Below, one piece after another: positions 1 to 6,013 of a DNA stretch of 8,067 nucleotides. This DNA is from an uncultured Methylococcaceae bacterium (lineage in GTDB: Bacteria; Pseudomonadota; Gammaproteobacteria; Methylococcales; Methylococcaceae). The stretch lies in NCBI GenBank assembly GCA_903910005.1, contig CAIVXW010000187.1, forward strand, positions 1 to 8,067, in the 5' to 3' direction. Made by a program: the position numbers and the translations under genes. The notes under the pieces are model-generated. The model had not been told where the DNA came from, did not search any database, and saw only the letters and a program-made list of their open reading frames with translations. Position 1 is the first letter of the stretch. Every line of letters starts with the position of its first letter.

Positions 1-1
1 G

Positions 2-1006
2 GTCGAGGCCGGTGATGGCGGCAACGGTTGCGTCAGTTTCAGGCGCGAAAAATACATTCCACTGGGGGGTCCGGATGGCGGTGACGGCGGCGACGGCGGT
101 AACGTCTACCTGGTGGCCACCCACAATCTCAACACCCTGGTCGATTTCCGCTTTCATTCGGTGTTTCGGGCCGAGCGCGGACAAAACGGCTCCGGGGGCA
201 ACTGCACTGGCAAGGCCGGTGCCGATTGCCATGTCAGGGTTCCTCCCGGTACTGCGGTGCATGATGCCCATACCGGCGAACGCCTGGGCGATCTGACCGG
301 GGAAAACCAGACCCTGCTGGTTGCCAAAGGTGGCTGGCATGGCCTTGGTAACACCCGCTACAAAAGCAGCGTCAACCGGGCTCCGCGCCAGTCAAGTCCC
401 GGAACGCCGGGGGAAAAACGCGAATTGCGGCTCGAACTCAGCGTCATTGCCGATGTGGGATTGCTCGGGTTGCCCAATGCCGGCAAGTCCAGTTTGATCC
501 GGGCCATTTCCCATGCCCGCCCCCGGGTGGCGGACTACCCCTTTACCACCCTGCATCCCAACCTGGGAGTGGTTCGGGTGGACGAAAATCGCAGTTTCGT
601 GATGGCCGACATACCCGGCCTGATTGAGGGAGCTTCGGAAGGGGCGGGGCTCGGCTTTCGTTTCCTCAAGCATCTATCCCGTACCCGCCTGCTGCTGCAT
701 GTCATCGACATCGCGCCCTACGGTGACACCGAAGACCCGGTGGAATCCGCCCGCAAAATCATGCTGGAACTTGAAAAATGGGGGCATGGCCTCGAACAAA
801 AACCGCGCTGGCTGGTACTCAACAAAATTGATCAACTCATGGAGCCGGAACTGGGCGAACGCTGTGAGTCCATCGTTCAGGGGCTGGCCTGGCAGGCTCC
901 GGTGTTCCGTATTTCCGCACTGGCCGGGGATGGCCTGCAATCGCTGGTCTATCAGATCATGAACCACCTGGAGCAGGACAGGAGCGACGATGCAGAATCG
1001 GCATGA
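2..1006 (+). CDS. obgE: Obg-family GTPase (CgtA/ObgE), 5' truncated by window edge
   Basis: Ribosome-associated GTPase involved in 50S subunit assembly and in stress and cell-cycle control. The frame is open from base 2, and 334 residues are visible. The homologous start lies about ten codons upstream of the window. The visible N-terminus is the glycine-rich Obg fold (VEAGDGGNGCVSF, then the GGPDGGDGGDGGN loop), followed by the G domain. Numbering from the first visible residue, G1 is GLPNAGKS at 156-163, followed by the switch-I segment PFTTLHPNLG; G3 is DIPG at 203-206, G4 NKID at 274-277 and G5 SAL at 305-307. All motifs look intact. The protein ends soon after the G domain with a short tail (DRSDDAESA), so it lacks the long acidic C-terminal extension of E. 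coli ObgE (390 aa). The stop overlaps the start of proB by 17 bp, implying co-transcription and probably translational coupling. rplU-rpmA would be expected just upstream. The family assignment is very secure. Confidence 0.97.
   Translation, partial: VEAGDGGNGCVSFRREKYIPLGGPDGGDGGDGGNVYLVATHNLNTLVDFRFHSVFRAERGQNGSGGNCTGKAGADCHVRVPPGTAVHDAHTGERLGDLTGENQTLLVAKGGWHGLGNTRYKSSVNRAPRQSSPGTPGEKRELRLELSVIADVGLLGLPNAGKSSLIRAISHARPRVADYPFTTLHPNLGVVRVDENRSFVMADIPGLIEGASEGAGLGFRFLKHLSRTRLLLHVIDIAPYGDTEDPVESARKIMLELEKWGHGLEQKPRWLVLNKIDQLMEPELGERCESIVQGLAWQAPVFRISALAGDGLQSLVYQIMNHLEQDRSDDAESA
980..984 (+). promoter_or_regulatory. Shine-Dalgarno for proB, inside the 3' end of obgE
   Basis: AGGAG lies 5 nt before the ATG at 990, within the last codons of the Obg gene. 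It supports the ATG at 990 as the proB start, even though this puts the start 17 bp inside the upstream gene. Confidence 0.75.
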
Positions 1007-2114
1007 ACTGGGCCAGGCGTCCCGCATTGTCGTCAAGATCGGCAGTGCCCTCCTGACCGGCGGAGGGCGAGGACTGGATCAGACGGCAATTGCCGACTGG
1101 GTGGCCCAGATTGCCCGGAGTGCCCAAAGCGGTCGGGAGGTACTGCTGGTTTCGTCCGGTTCGGTGGCGGAAGGCATGTGCCGCCTGGGCTGGAAGAGCC
1201 GTCCGGGCAGCCTGCACGAACTGCAGGCCGCCGCGTCGGTGGGGCAGATGGGGCTGGTGCAAACCTGGGAATCGCTGTTTCAGCGGCACGGCCTGCACAC
1301 CGCCCAGATTTTGCTGACCCACGATGATCTGTCCAATCGTACCCGCTATCTGAACGCCCGTGGCACCCTGTTGACCCTGCTCGGTCTCGGTGTCATTCCC
1401 GTCATCAACGAAAATGACACAGTGGCCACTGAGGAAATCCGCTTTGGTGACAATGACACCCTGGCGGCCCTGGTGGCCAATCTGCTGGAAGCGGAGTTGC
1501 TGGTCATACTGACCGATCAGCCGGGCCTGTTTGAGCGTGATCCGAGCCTTGATCCCACCGCCCGCCTCATCCATGAGGCCAGAACCAGCGACCCGCATCT
1601 GGGTGAGATGGTCGGCGAGAGTCGCAGTGGTTTGGGTCGGGGTGGTATGGTGACCAAACTGCGGGCCGCCCGCCTGGCCTCGCGCTCAGGTGCCTCAACC
1701 GTCATTGTCGGCGGGCGCGAACCCGACGTACTGACCCGCCTGCTGGCGGGCGAACGCCTGGGAACCCTGCTGGTATCCGATGAAACACCGCTGCAGGCCC
1801 GCAAACGCTGGCTGGCCGGCCAATTGAAACTGAAGGGCACCCTGCATCTCGACGCCGGAGCAGCCCGGGTGTTACGTGAATCCGGCAAAAGCCTGCTGTC
1901 AATCGGGGTTACGGCCGTGGAGGGCGGGTTTGTGCGGGGTGATCTGGTCGCGTGTGTCGACCTGGACGGCAGCGAGGTGGCTCGCGGGCTGGTGAATTAC
2001 GGCGCGGAGGAAGCCCGGCTAATCATGCGGCAACCCAGCCACCGGATAGAAACCCTGCTGGGTTATGTCGATGAGCCGGAATTGATACACCGCGATAATC
2101 TGGTGTTGTCATGA
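990..2114 (+). CDS. proB: Glutamate 5-kinase with C-terminal PUA domain
   Basis: Catalyses ATP-dependent phosphorylation of L-glutamate to gamma-glutamyl phosphate, the first committed step of proline synthesis, in the cytosol. The 374-residue length is normal for the two-domain form (E. coli 367). The amino-acid-kinase domain opens with VVKIGSALLTGG (residues 14-25). It carries the SSGSVAEG segment, NEND at 140-143, FGDND at 152-156 and the nucleotide-binding GGMVTKL at 218-224. The PUA domain occupies roughly 280-356 and ends in LLGY before a short tail (IHRDNLVLS) resembling the E. coli C-terminus (VHRDDMITR). Family members are usually feedback-inhibited by proline; nothing here shows loss of that. 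The gene overlaps obgE by 17 bp, the common obg-proB arrangement in Proteobacteria. proA is not adjacent. It is convergent with rpsT, 65 bp away. Confidence 0.97.
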   Translation: MQNRHELGQASRIVVKIGSALLTGGGRGLDQTAIADWVAQIARSAQSGREVLLVSSGSVAEGMCRLGWKSRPGSLHELQAAASVGQMGLVQTWESLFQRHGLHTAQILLTHDDLSNRTRYLNARGTLLTLLGLGVIPVINENDTVATEEIRFGDNDTLAALVANLLEAELLVILTDQPGLFERDPSLDPTARLIHEARTSDPHLGEMVGESRSGLGRGGMVTKLRAARLASRSGASTVIVGGREPDVLTRLLAGERLGTLLVSDETPLQARKRWLAGQLKLKGTLHLDAGAARVLRESGKSLLSIGVTAVEGGFVRGDLVACVDLDGSEVARGLVNYGAEEARLIMRQPSHRIETLLGYVDEPELIHRDNLVLS

Positions 2115-2123
2115 AGGTTCATG

Positions 2124-2175
2124 CCCCCGACGTCCTGTCCTGACAGACAGGAGACGCGGGGCACAACATCGGGGG
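2124..2175. terminator. Inverted-repeat structure between convergent proB and rpsT
   Basis: In the 65-bp gap between two convergent genes an imperfect hairpin is visible. TCCTGTC (2133-2139) pairs with GACAGGA (2146-2152) around the loop CTGACA. The stem extends with CG (2131-2132/2155-2156) and CCCCG/CGGGG (2125-2129/2157-2161), with small bulges at A2130 and G2153-A2154. An alternative outer pairing is CCCCCGACGT (2124-2133) with ACATCGGGGG (2166-2175), with one mismatch. The position suggests a bidirectional terminator. No T-run follows on either strand, so it is not a textbook intrinsic terminator and may instead act as an RNA 3'-end stabiliser or roadblock. Confidence 0.5.
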
Positions 2176-2179
2176 AGAA

Positions 2180-2464
2180 TCAGGCGGCGGACTGCTGACC
2201 CAGCACCAGTGCCTTGACCCGGGCGTTGAGACGGCTCTTGCTGCGGGCAGCCTTGTTCTTGTGAATCAGTCCCTTGTTGACGGACGAGTCAATAATGGGA
2301 ACTGCGGCCCGGTAGGCGGCCTGAGCCTGTTCGACGTCACCGGCCTCAACCGCCAGGATGACTTTCTTGATGAAGGTTCTGAGACGGGAGCGCAATGATG
2401 CGTTGTGAGCCCGGTGTTTTTCGGATTGAATGGCGCGTTTTTTGGCTGATGCGATATTGGCCAA
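2180..2464 (-). CDS. rpsT: 30S ribosomal protein S20 (TTG start)
   Basis: Small basic 16S rRNA-binding protein of the 30S subunit that stabilises the 5' domain. Starting at TTG (bases 2464-2462), the product is 94 residues: ANIASAKKRAIQSEKHRAHN at the N-terminus, then helices rich in Arg and Lys, ending KSRLNARVKALVLGQQSAA. This matches S20 from the second residue. An upstream ATG at 2536 would add 24 residues with no S20 similarity (MTPKVFVSTIPHF...). It also coincides with the -35 element of the apparent promoter, so it cannot be translated from that transcript. E. coli rpsT likewise starts with UUG, and its S20 level is autogenously controlled at translation, so the rare start is probably functional and not an error. 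The gene is convergent with proB and divergent from the response-regulator/murJ operon. Length is slightly above the E. coli 87 aa. Confidence 0.96.
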   Translation of the reverse strand: MANIASAKKRAIQSEKHRAHNASLRSRLRTFIKKVILAVEAGDVEQAQAAYRAAVPIIDSSVNKGLIHKNKAARSKSRLNARVKALVLGQQSAA

Positions 2465-2472
2465 GGCTGTAA

Positions 2473-2478
2473 CCTCAC
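2473..2478 (-). promoter_or_regulatory. Shine-Dalgarno deciding the rpsT TTG start
   Basis: On the minus strand GTGAGG lies 8 nt before the TTG at 2464. Its position fits the TTG and no in-frame ATG, so together with the S20 homology it fixes the start. Confidence 0.75.
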
Positions 2479-2507
2479 TGTAAAGGGCTAAACGGGAAAA
2501 GTGCGGT

Positions 2508-2536
2508 ATTGTGCTTACAAAGACCTTTGGCGTCAA
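2508..2536 (-). promoter_or_regulatory. Sigma-70-type promoter for rpsT
   Basis: Minus strand: -35 TTGACG (2536-2531, 5/6 of consensus), a 17-nt spacer, then -10 CACAAT (2513-2508, 4/6). Transcription would begin near 2500, giving a leader of roughly 35-40 nt before the TTG start with the ribosome binding site inside it. The spacing is optimal and the location sensible; strength and actual use are inferred. Confidence 0.6.
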
Positions 2537-2556
2537 TCAGCCATCACTGACGGATT

Positions 2557-2560
2557 GGAG
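2557..2560 (+). promoter_or_regulatory. Shine-Dalgarno for the response-regulator gene
   Basis: GGAG lies 9 nt before the ATG at 2570, supporting that start. I could not identify a convincing sigma-70 promoter for this direction in the 105-bp divergent gap. The best pair seen (TTGTGC 2509-2514, 17 nt, GTCAAT 2532-2537) matches consensus poorly and lies over the rpsT promoter on the other strand. Confidence 0.65.
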
Positions 2561-2569
2561 AAATAATCC

Positions 2570-3493
2570 ATGGGTGCCATATTTGTAGTAGATGACGATC
2601 CCCTGATGCAGGACGTCCTGCTGACGTCATTACAAAAAGCCGGGTACCCGACCCGACTGGCCAGAACCGTGGCGGAAGCCTGGCAGGTACTGTCGGCGGC
2701 CCAGGCCGAAACCTTCGATGCGGTGCTGCTGGATCGGCTCATGCCGGACGGTGACGGCATCGAGATACTGCGCCAGATGAAACAACACGAGACCCTCCGG
2801 CGTGTTCCGGTGATTCTGCAAACCGCCCTGACGTTCCACGACGCCATGCTGGATGGCTTGAGGAGCGGTGCCTTTTATTATCTGAACAAGCCGTTTTCGG
2901 TGGCCACGCTGATGGCTGTTGTCGATGCGGCGGTTGCCGATTGTCGCCAGTACCGTGAGTTGCGCCTCAAGGCCCGACGTGCAACCGGAACGCTGGCCCA
3001 TCTCGACCGGGCCGAATTTTCGTTCCGTACCCCTGACGAAGCGACCGACATCGCCACCCTGCTGGCCAATGTCTACCCTGATCCGGATCGTCTGGTACTG
3101 GGCCTGTCCGAACTCATGATCAACGCGGTCGAGCATGGCAATCTGGGGATCAATTACAGCCATAAAACCGATCTGCTCAAAACAGGACGATTAACACAGG
3201 AGATTCAGGCCCGCCTGACCCATCCCGATCATGCCGCCAAAAAGGCCCGGATACGGTTTGAGCGCGAGGCCGAATCACTGCGTTTTCTCATCAGCGATGA
3301 GGGCGATGGATTTGACTGGCCCCAGTTTCTGGAGATTAGCCCGGAACGTGCCCTGCATTCGCACGGGCGCGGTATTGCCATGGCCCGGATGCTGAGTTTT
3401 GATCAGATTGAATACCAGGATTCGGGTAACCGGGTGCTGGCCTCCGTGTTTCACCCCGTACGGTCTCCCGCCCCTGAGCAAACAACTCATTGA
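2570..3493 (+). CDS. Response regulator: receiver domain fused to RsbW-like HATPase domain
   Basis: Soluble two-domain signalling protein of 307 residues. Residues 1-120 are a CheY-like receiver with every key residue present: acidic pocket D8/D9, phosphoacceptor D55 (LLDRLMPDGDG), T85 and K107-P108. After a linker (about 120-150), residues 150-297 form an ATP-binding fold of the anti-sigma-factor serine-kinase type (HATPase_c_2, as in RsbW and SpoIIAB). The N box is ELMINAVEHGN with E181, N185 and H189, G1 is DEGDGFD at 243-249, and G2 is HGRG at 265-268. About 34 extra residues (192-225) separate the N box from the next strand. It has no DNA-binding domain, no membrane segment, no histidine phosphoacceptor (DHp) domain and no PP2C domain. 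Inference: phosphorylation of D55 by an unlinked kinase controls a protein kinase or anti-sigma activity in a partner switch. The target is unknown, and no STAS antagonist or sigma factor lies nearby. The 3' end overlaps the murJ frame, so the two are probably co-expressed. Confidence 0.93.
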   Translation: MGAIFVVDDDPLMQDVLLTSLQKAGYPTRLARTVAEAWQVLSAAQAETFDAVLLDRLMPDGDGIEILRQMKQHETLRRVPVILQTALTFHDAMLDGLRSGAFYYLNKPFSVATLMAVVDAAVADCRQYRELRLKARRATGTLAHLDRAEFSFRTPDEATDIATLLANVYPDPDRLVLGLSELMINAVEHGNLGINYSHKTDLLKTGRLTQEIQARLTHPDHAAKKARIRFEREAESLRFLISDEGDGFDWPQFLEISPERALHSHGRGIAMARMLSFDQIEYQDSGNRVLASVFHPVRSPAPEQTTH

Positions 3494-5027
3494 ATCGACC
3501 GCCCTGGTCAGCGGTGCCACGCTGCTCTCCCGCATCCTGGGTTTTGTCCGCGATCTGCTGATTGCCCGCCAGTTCGGGGCGGATGCCCTGACCGATGCCT
3601 TTTTCGTGGCGTTCAAAATACCCAACTTCATGCGTCGCCTGTTTGCCGAAGGGGCGTTTTCCCAGGTATTCGTTCCGGTGCTGGCCGGGTATCAGGCGGC
3701 GGGAACCGATGCAATGCGGCATTTTCTGGACAAACTGGCGGGCTGTTTCATGCTGGTTCTGGCGGGCATCACCCTTGTGGGCATGGTCGGCGCACCGGTT
3801 TTGATGGGCCTGTTCGCGCCTGGCCTTTACCTGAAGGGGGCCGTGTTCGATCTGGCCACCCTGCTGCTGCGGATTACCTTCCCGTATCTGTTTTTCATCG
3901 CCCTGACGGCCTTTGCCGGCGGCATACTCAATACGGCGGGGCATTTTGCGGTACCGGCACTGACCCCCATCCTGCTCAATGTCTGCCTGATTGCCGCCTG
4001 CCTGTGGTTTGCGGATACACTGTCCGTGCCGGTTCTGGCCCTCGCCATCGCTGTACTGGTGGCTGGCATCCTGCAGATGGCCGTGCAGATTCCGGCCCTG
4101 CTGCGAAGGGGGCTACTGCCCTGCCCCCGGCCTGATTTCACTGATGAGGGCGTCCGCCGGGTCGGTCGATTGCTGCTGCCCGCCCTGCTGGGTGCCTCGG
4201 TGCAACAAATCAACCTACTGATCAATACCGTACTGGCTTCATTGCTGGTGTCCGGCAGCCTGTCCTGGCTGTATTATTCAGACCGTCTGCTGGAATTTCC
4301 GCTGGGCATATTCGGTGTAGCCCTGGGGACGGTCATTCTGCCGCATCTGTCGGCGTGCCCGTTCGACACCGCCGACAAGGCCGCTTCGGCCACACTGGAC
4401 TGGGCCTTGCGCTGGGTTATCCTGATCGGGGTACCGGCCAGTCTGGGGCTGGGCATCCTGGCAGAGCCACTGATGCTGACCCTGTTTGAAGGAACCGAAT
4501 TCACCCGCCACGATGCCGACATGGCGGCCCGTAGCCTGATGGCTTATGCCCCTGGTCTGGTCGGGTTTATGGCGGTCAAGGTGCTGACACCGGCCTTCAG
4601 TGCCCGCCAGGACATGACCACCCCGGCCCGCGTCGCGGTTCAGGTGGTGGTGGCCAATTTATTGATGAGCGTTTTTTTTGCCAGTATGCTGTCACCTTAC
4701 GGTTGGGGTCATGCCGGTCTGGCACTGGCGGTTTCACTGGCGGCCTGGTTCAATGCCGCCGCACTGTGGTGGAAACTGCGGCGGTGCGGGGCATATCAAC
4801 CCGGTTCCGGCTGGTGGTTGTTCCTGCTGCGGATCGGGCTGGCCAGTGCCGCCATGAGCCTGCTGCTGACAGGGGTGGTTCTGCCCCTGCCCTGGGCAGC
4901 GCATTCCACCCTCTGGCGGGCCGCACATCTGGGACTCTGGACAGGCGGCGGCCTGCTGACCTGTCTGGCCGGTCTTGCACTGACGGGGCTAAAGCCCCGT
5001 CATCTCCTCATTATCCACAGACACTGA
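3474..5027 (+). CDS. murJ: Lipid II flippase MurJ (MviN), non-canonical start
   Basis: Inner-membrane MOP-superfamily transporter that flips lipid II for peptidoglycan synthesis. The sequence is strongly hydrophobic throughout, as expected for 14 membrane helices. N-terminal signatures are SRILGFVRD, TDAFFVAFKIPN and RRLFAEGAFSQVFVPVLAGY; later come DRLLEFPLGIFGVALGT and VKVLTPAFSARQD. Residues matching the functionally important E. coli R18, R24, D39, R52 and R270 are R20, R26, D41, R54 and R271 (numbering from CTG). Start choice: homology places the N-terminus at the segment SKQLIESTALVSG. The codon immediately before it is CTG at 3474, giving 517 residues (E. coli 511). There is no in-frame ATG or GTG between the upstream stop (3393-3395) and this point. 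The only other usual starts are TTG at 3399 and 3408, which would add 25 or 22 residues unlike MurJ (including CWPPCFTPYG). No clear ribosome binding site precedes CTG, so coupling to the overlapping upstream gene (20 bp) is likely. ribF follows 16 bp downstream. Confidence 0.93.
   Translation: MSKQLIESTALVSGATLLSRILGFVRDLLIARQFGADALTDAFFVAFKIPNFMRRLFAEGAFSQVFVPVLAGYQAAGTDAMRHFLDKLAGCFMLVLAGITLVGMVGAPVLMGLFAPGLYLKGAVFDLATLLLRITFPYLFFIALTAFAGGILNTAGHFAVPALTPILLNVCLIAACLWFADTLSVPVLALAIAVLVAGILQMAVQIPALLRRGLLPCPRPDFTDEGVRRVGRLLLPALLGASVQQINLLINTVLASLLVSGSLSWLYYSDRLLEFPLGIFGVALGTVILPHLSACPFDTADKAASATLDWALRWVILIGVPASLGLGILAEPLMLTLFEGTEFTRHDADMAARSLMAYAPGLVGFMAVKVLTPAFSARQDMTTPARVAVQVVVANLLMSVFFASMLSPYGWGHAGLALAVSLAAWFNAAALWWKLRRCGAYQPGSGWWLFLLRIGLASAAMSLLLTGVVLPLPWAAHSTLWRAAHLGLWTGGGLLTCLAGLALTGLKPRHLLIIHRH
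4981..5002. repeat. Perfect inverted repeat in the last codons of murJ
   Basis: TGACGGGGCT (4981-4990) is followed after AA by its exact reverse complement AGCCCCGTCA (4993-5002). In RNA this gives a 9-bp GC-rich stem with a UAAA tetraloop. It lies inside the murJ coding sequence (ALTGLKPRHL), 25 bp before the stop and about 40 bp before ribF. No T-run follows, so it is not a clear terminator. It could modulate message stability or expression between murJ and ribF, or be chance in a GC-rich gene. Confidence 0.6.
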
Positions 5028-5031
5028 GTTC

Positions 5032-5035
5032 GGAG
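5032..5035 (+). promoter_or_regulatory. Shine-Dalgarno deciding the ribF GTG start
   Basis: GGAG lies 8 nt before the GTG at 5044, just after the murJ stop. It supports the GTG, which also matches the homologous N-terminus (MYLIKG here, MKLIRG in E. coli). Confidence 0.75.
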
Positions 5036-5043
5036 CGTCATAC

Positions 5044-5976
5044 GTGTATCTGATCAAAGGCTCCAGCGGCCTGCCGGGCGGGTCGGTTGCCACCATCGGC
5101 AATTTCGACGGCGTGCATCGCGGCCATCGGCGGGTCATTGAAAAACTGGCAGAAGCCGGCCAAAGCCTGCAACTGCCGCTGGTGGTCATCCTGTTTGAAC
5201 CACAGCCACGCGAGTATTTTACCCTCACTACGGCACCGCCCCGTTTGATGAGTCTGCGGGAAAAACTGGCCGCGCTGAAAACCCTGCCGGTTGATGCCGT
5301 ATTGTTGTTGCGCTTTACTGAAAAACTGGCCCGCATGACGGCGACTGCCTTCATTGAAGACATTCTGGTCGCTCAATTGGGTGTCCGCCACCTGGTGGTG
5401 GGGGATGATTTCCGCTTTGGCCTTAACCGGCAGGGCAATTTCGCCCTGTTACAGCAATACGGCCAACGGCACCGGTTTCAGGTGGCTGATACGCCGTCGG
5501 AGGTCATTGCCGGTGAACGGGTCAGCAGCACCCGCATCCGGCTGGCTCTGGAACAAGGCGAACTGGCACTGGCAGAGGCACTGCTGGGACGGCCTTATTC
5601 AGTGCTGGGGCGGGTGATTCACGGCGAAAAGCGGGGACGCACCCTGGGTTTTCCCACCGCCAACGTCAACATGAAGCGGCCCAACAGCGCGATTCGGGGC
5701 GTTTTTGCCGTCACCCTTACCACGCCGGATGGGTGCAGGCATCCGGGAGTGGCCAATGTCGGCCAGCGTCCCACCATTCGGGGCGGGCAGCGGGTCAACC
5801 TGGAAACCTACCTGCTTGATTTTTGCGGCGATCTGTACGGCTTGCCGGTGGAGATACGCTTCCATCACCGAATTCGGGAGGAACAGTGCTTTGCTGACCT
5901 GACCGCACTGCGGGAACGCATTGCCCTGGATGCCGCAGCGGCCCGGGCCTATTTTCTGACCAGCGGGCAAGCCTGA
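5044..5976 (+). CDS. ribF: Bifunctional riboflavin kinase / FAD synthetase
   Basis: Cytosolic enzyme that phosphorylates riboflavin to FMN and adenylylates FMN to FAD. It has 310 residues (E. coli 313) and starts at GTG. The N-terminal nucleotidyltransferase domain shows TIGNFDGVHRGH with the HxGH-type site at residues 25-28. It also has LFEPQPREYF, GDDFRFG at 120-126 and SSTRIR, the last in the ISSTxxR position. The C-terminal flavokinase domain begins around 185 with GRVIHGEKRGRTLGFPTANV (189-208), including the PTAN Mg/ATP site, then GVANVGQRPT and ETYLLDF-GDLYG. Both activities therefore look intact. It lies 16 bp after murJ and 37 bp before ileS. The murJ-ribF-ileS order is well conserved in Gammaproteobacteria. 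No FMN riboswitch leader could fit in the 16-bp gap, so expression presumably depends on the upstream operon promoter. Confidence 0.97.
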   Translation: MYLIKGSSGLPGGSVATIGNFDGVHRGHRRVIEKLAEAGQSLQLPLVVILFEPQPREYFTLTTAPPRLMSLREKLAALKTLPVDAVLLLRFTEKLARMTATAFIEDILVAQLGVRHLVVGDDFRFGLNRQGNFALLQQYGQRHRFQVADTPSEVIAGERVSSTRIRLALEQGELALAEALLGRPYSVLGRVIHGEKRGRTLGFPTANVNMKRPNSAIRGVFAVTLTTPDGCRHPGVANVGQRPTIRGGQRVNLETYLLDFCGDLYGLPVEIRFHHRIREEQCFADLTALRERIALDAAAARAYFLTSGQA

Positions 5977-6013
5977 CGCCTGCCCTGACCCCCTCAAACA
6001 ACCGACCAACACC

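Noticed and set aside
72..104. GGCGGTGAC-type tandem repetition near the window start
   Set aside because: It encodes the conserved glycine-rich loop of the Obg N-terminal domain (GGPDGGDGGDGGN), so it is explained by protein sequence and not a separate repeat element.
957..1598. 213-codon open frame on the minus strand opposite proB
   Set aside because: It is antisense to intact proB, has no family resemblance and no plausible start context; a codon-bias shadow.
2464..2536. N-terminal extension of S20 to the ATG at 2536
   Set aside because: The added 24 residues are unlike S20, and the ATG lies in the promoter -35 element, upstream of the predicted transcript start.
3396..3493. Programmed frameshift giving a regulator-MurJ fusion
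   Set aside because: The frames do overlap, and a +1 shift would join them, but no slippery site or stimulatory structure is evident and MurJ is normally free-standing.
3336..3944. 202-codon minus-strand frame across the regulator/murJ junction
   Set aside because: Its Gln/Arg/His-rich composition is typical of antisense of a hydrophobic GC-rich gene; no domain is seen.
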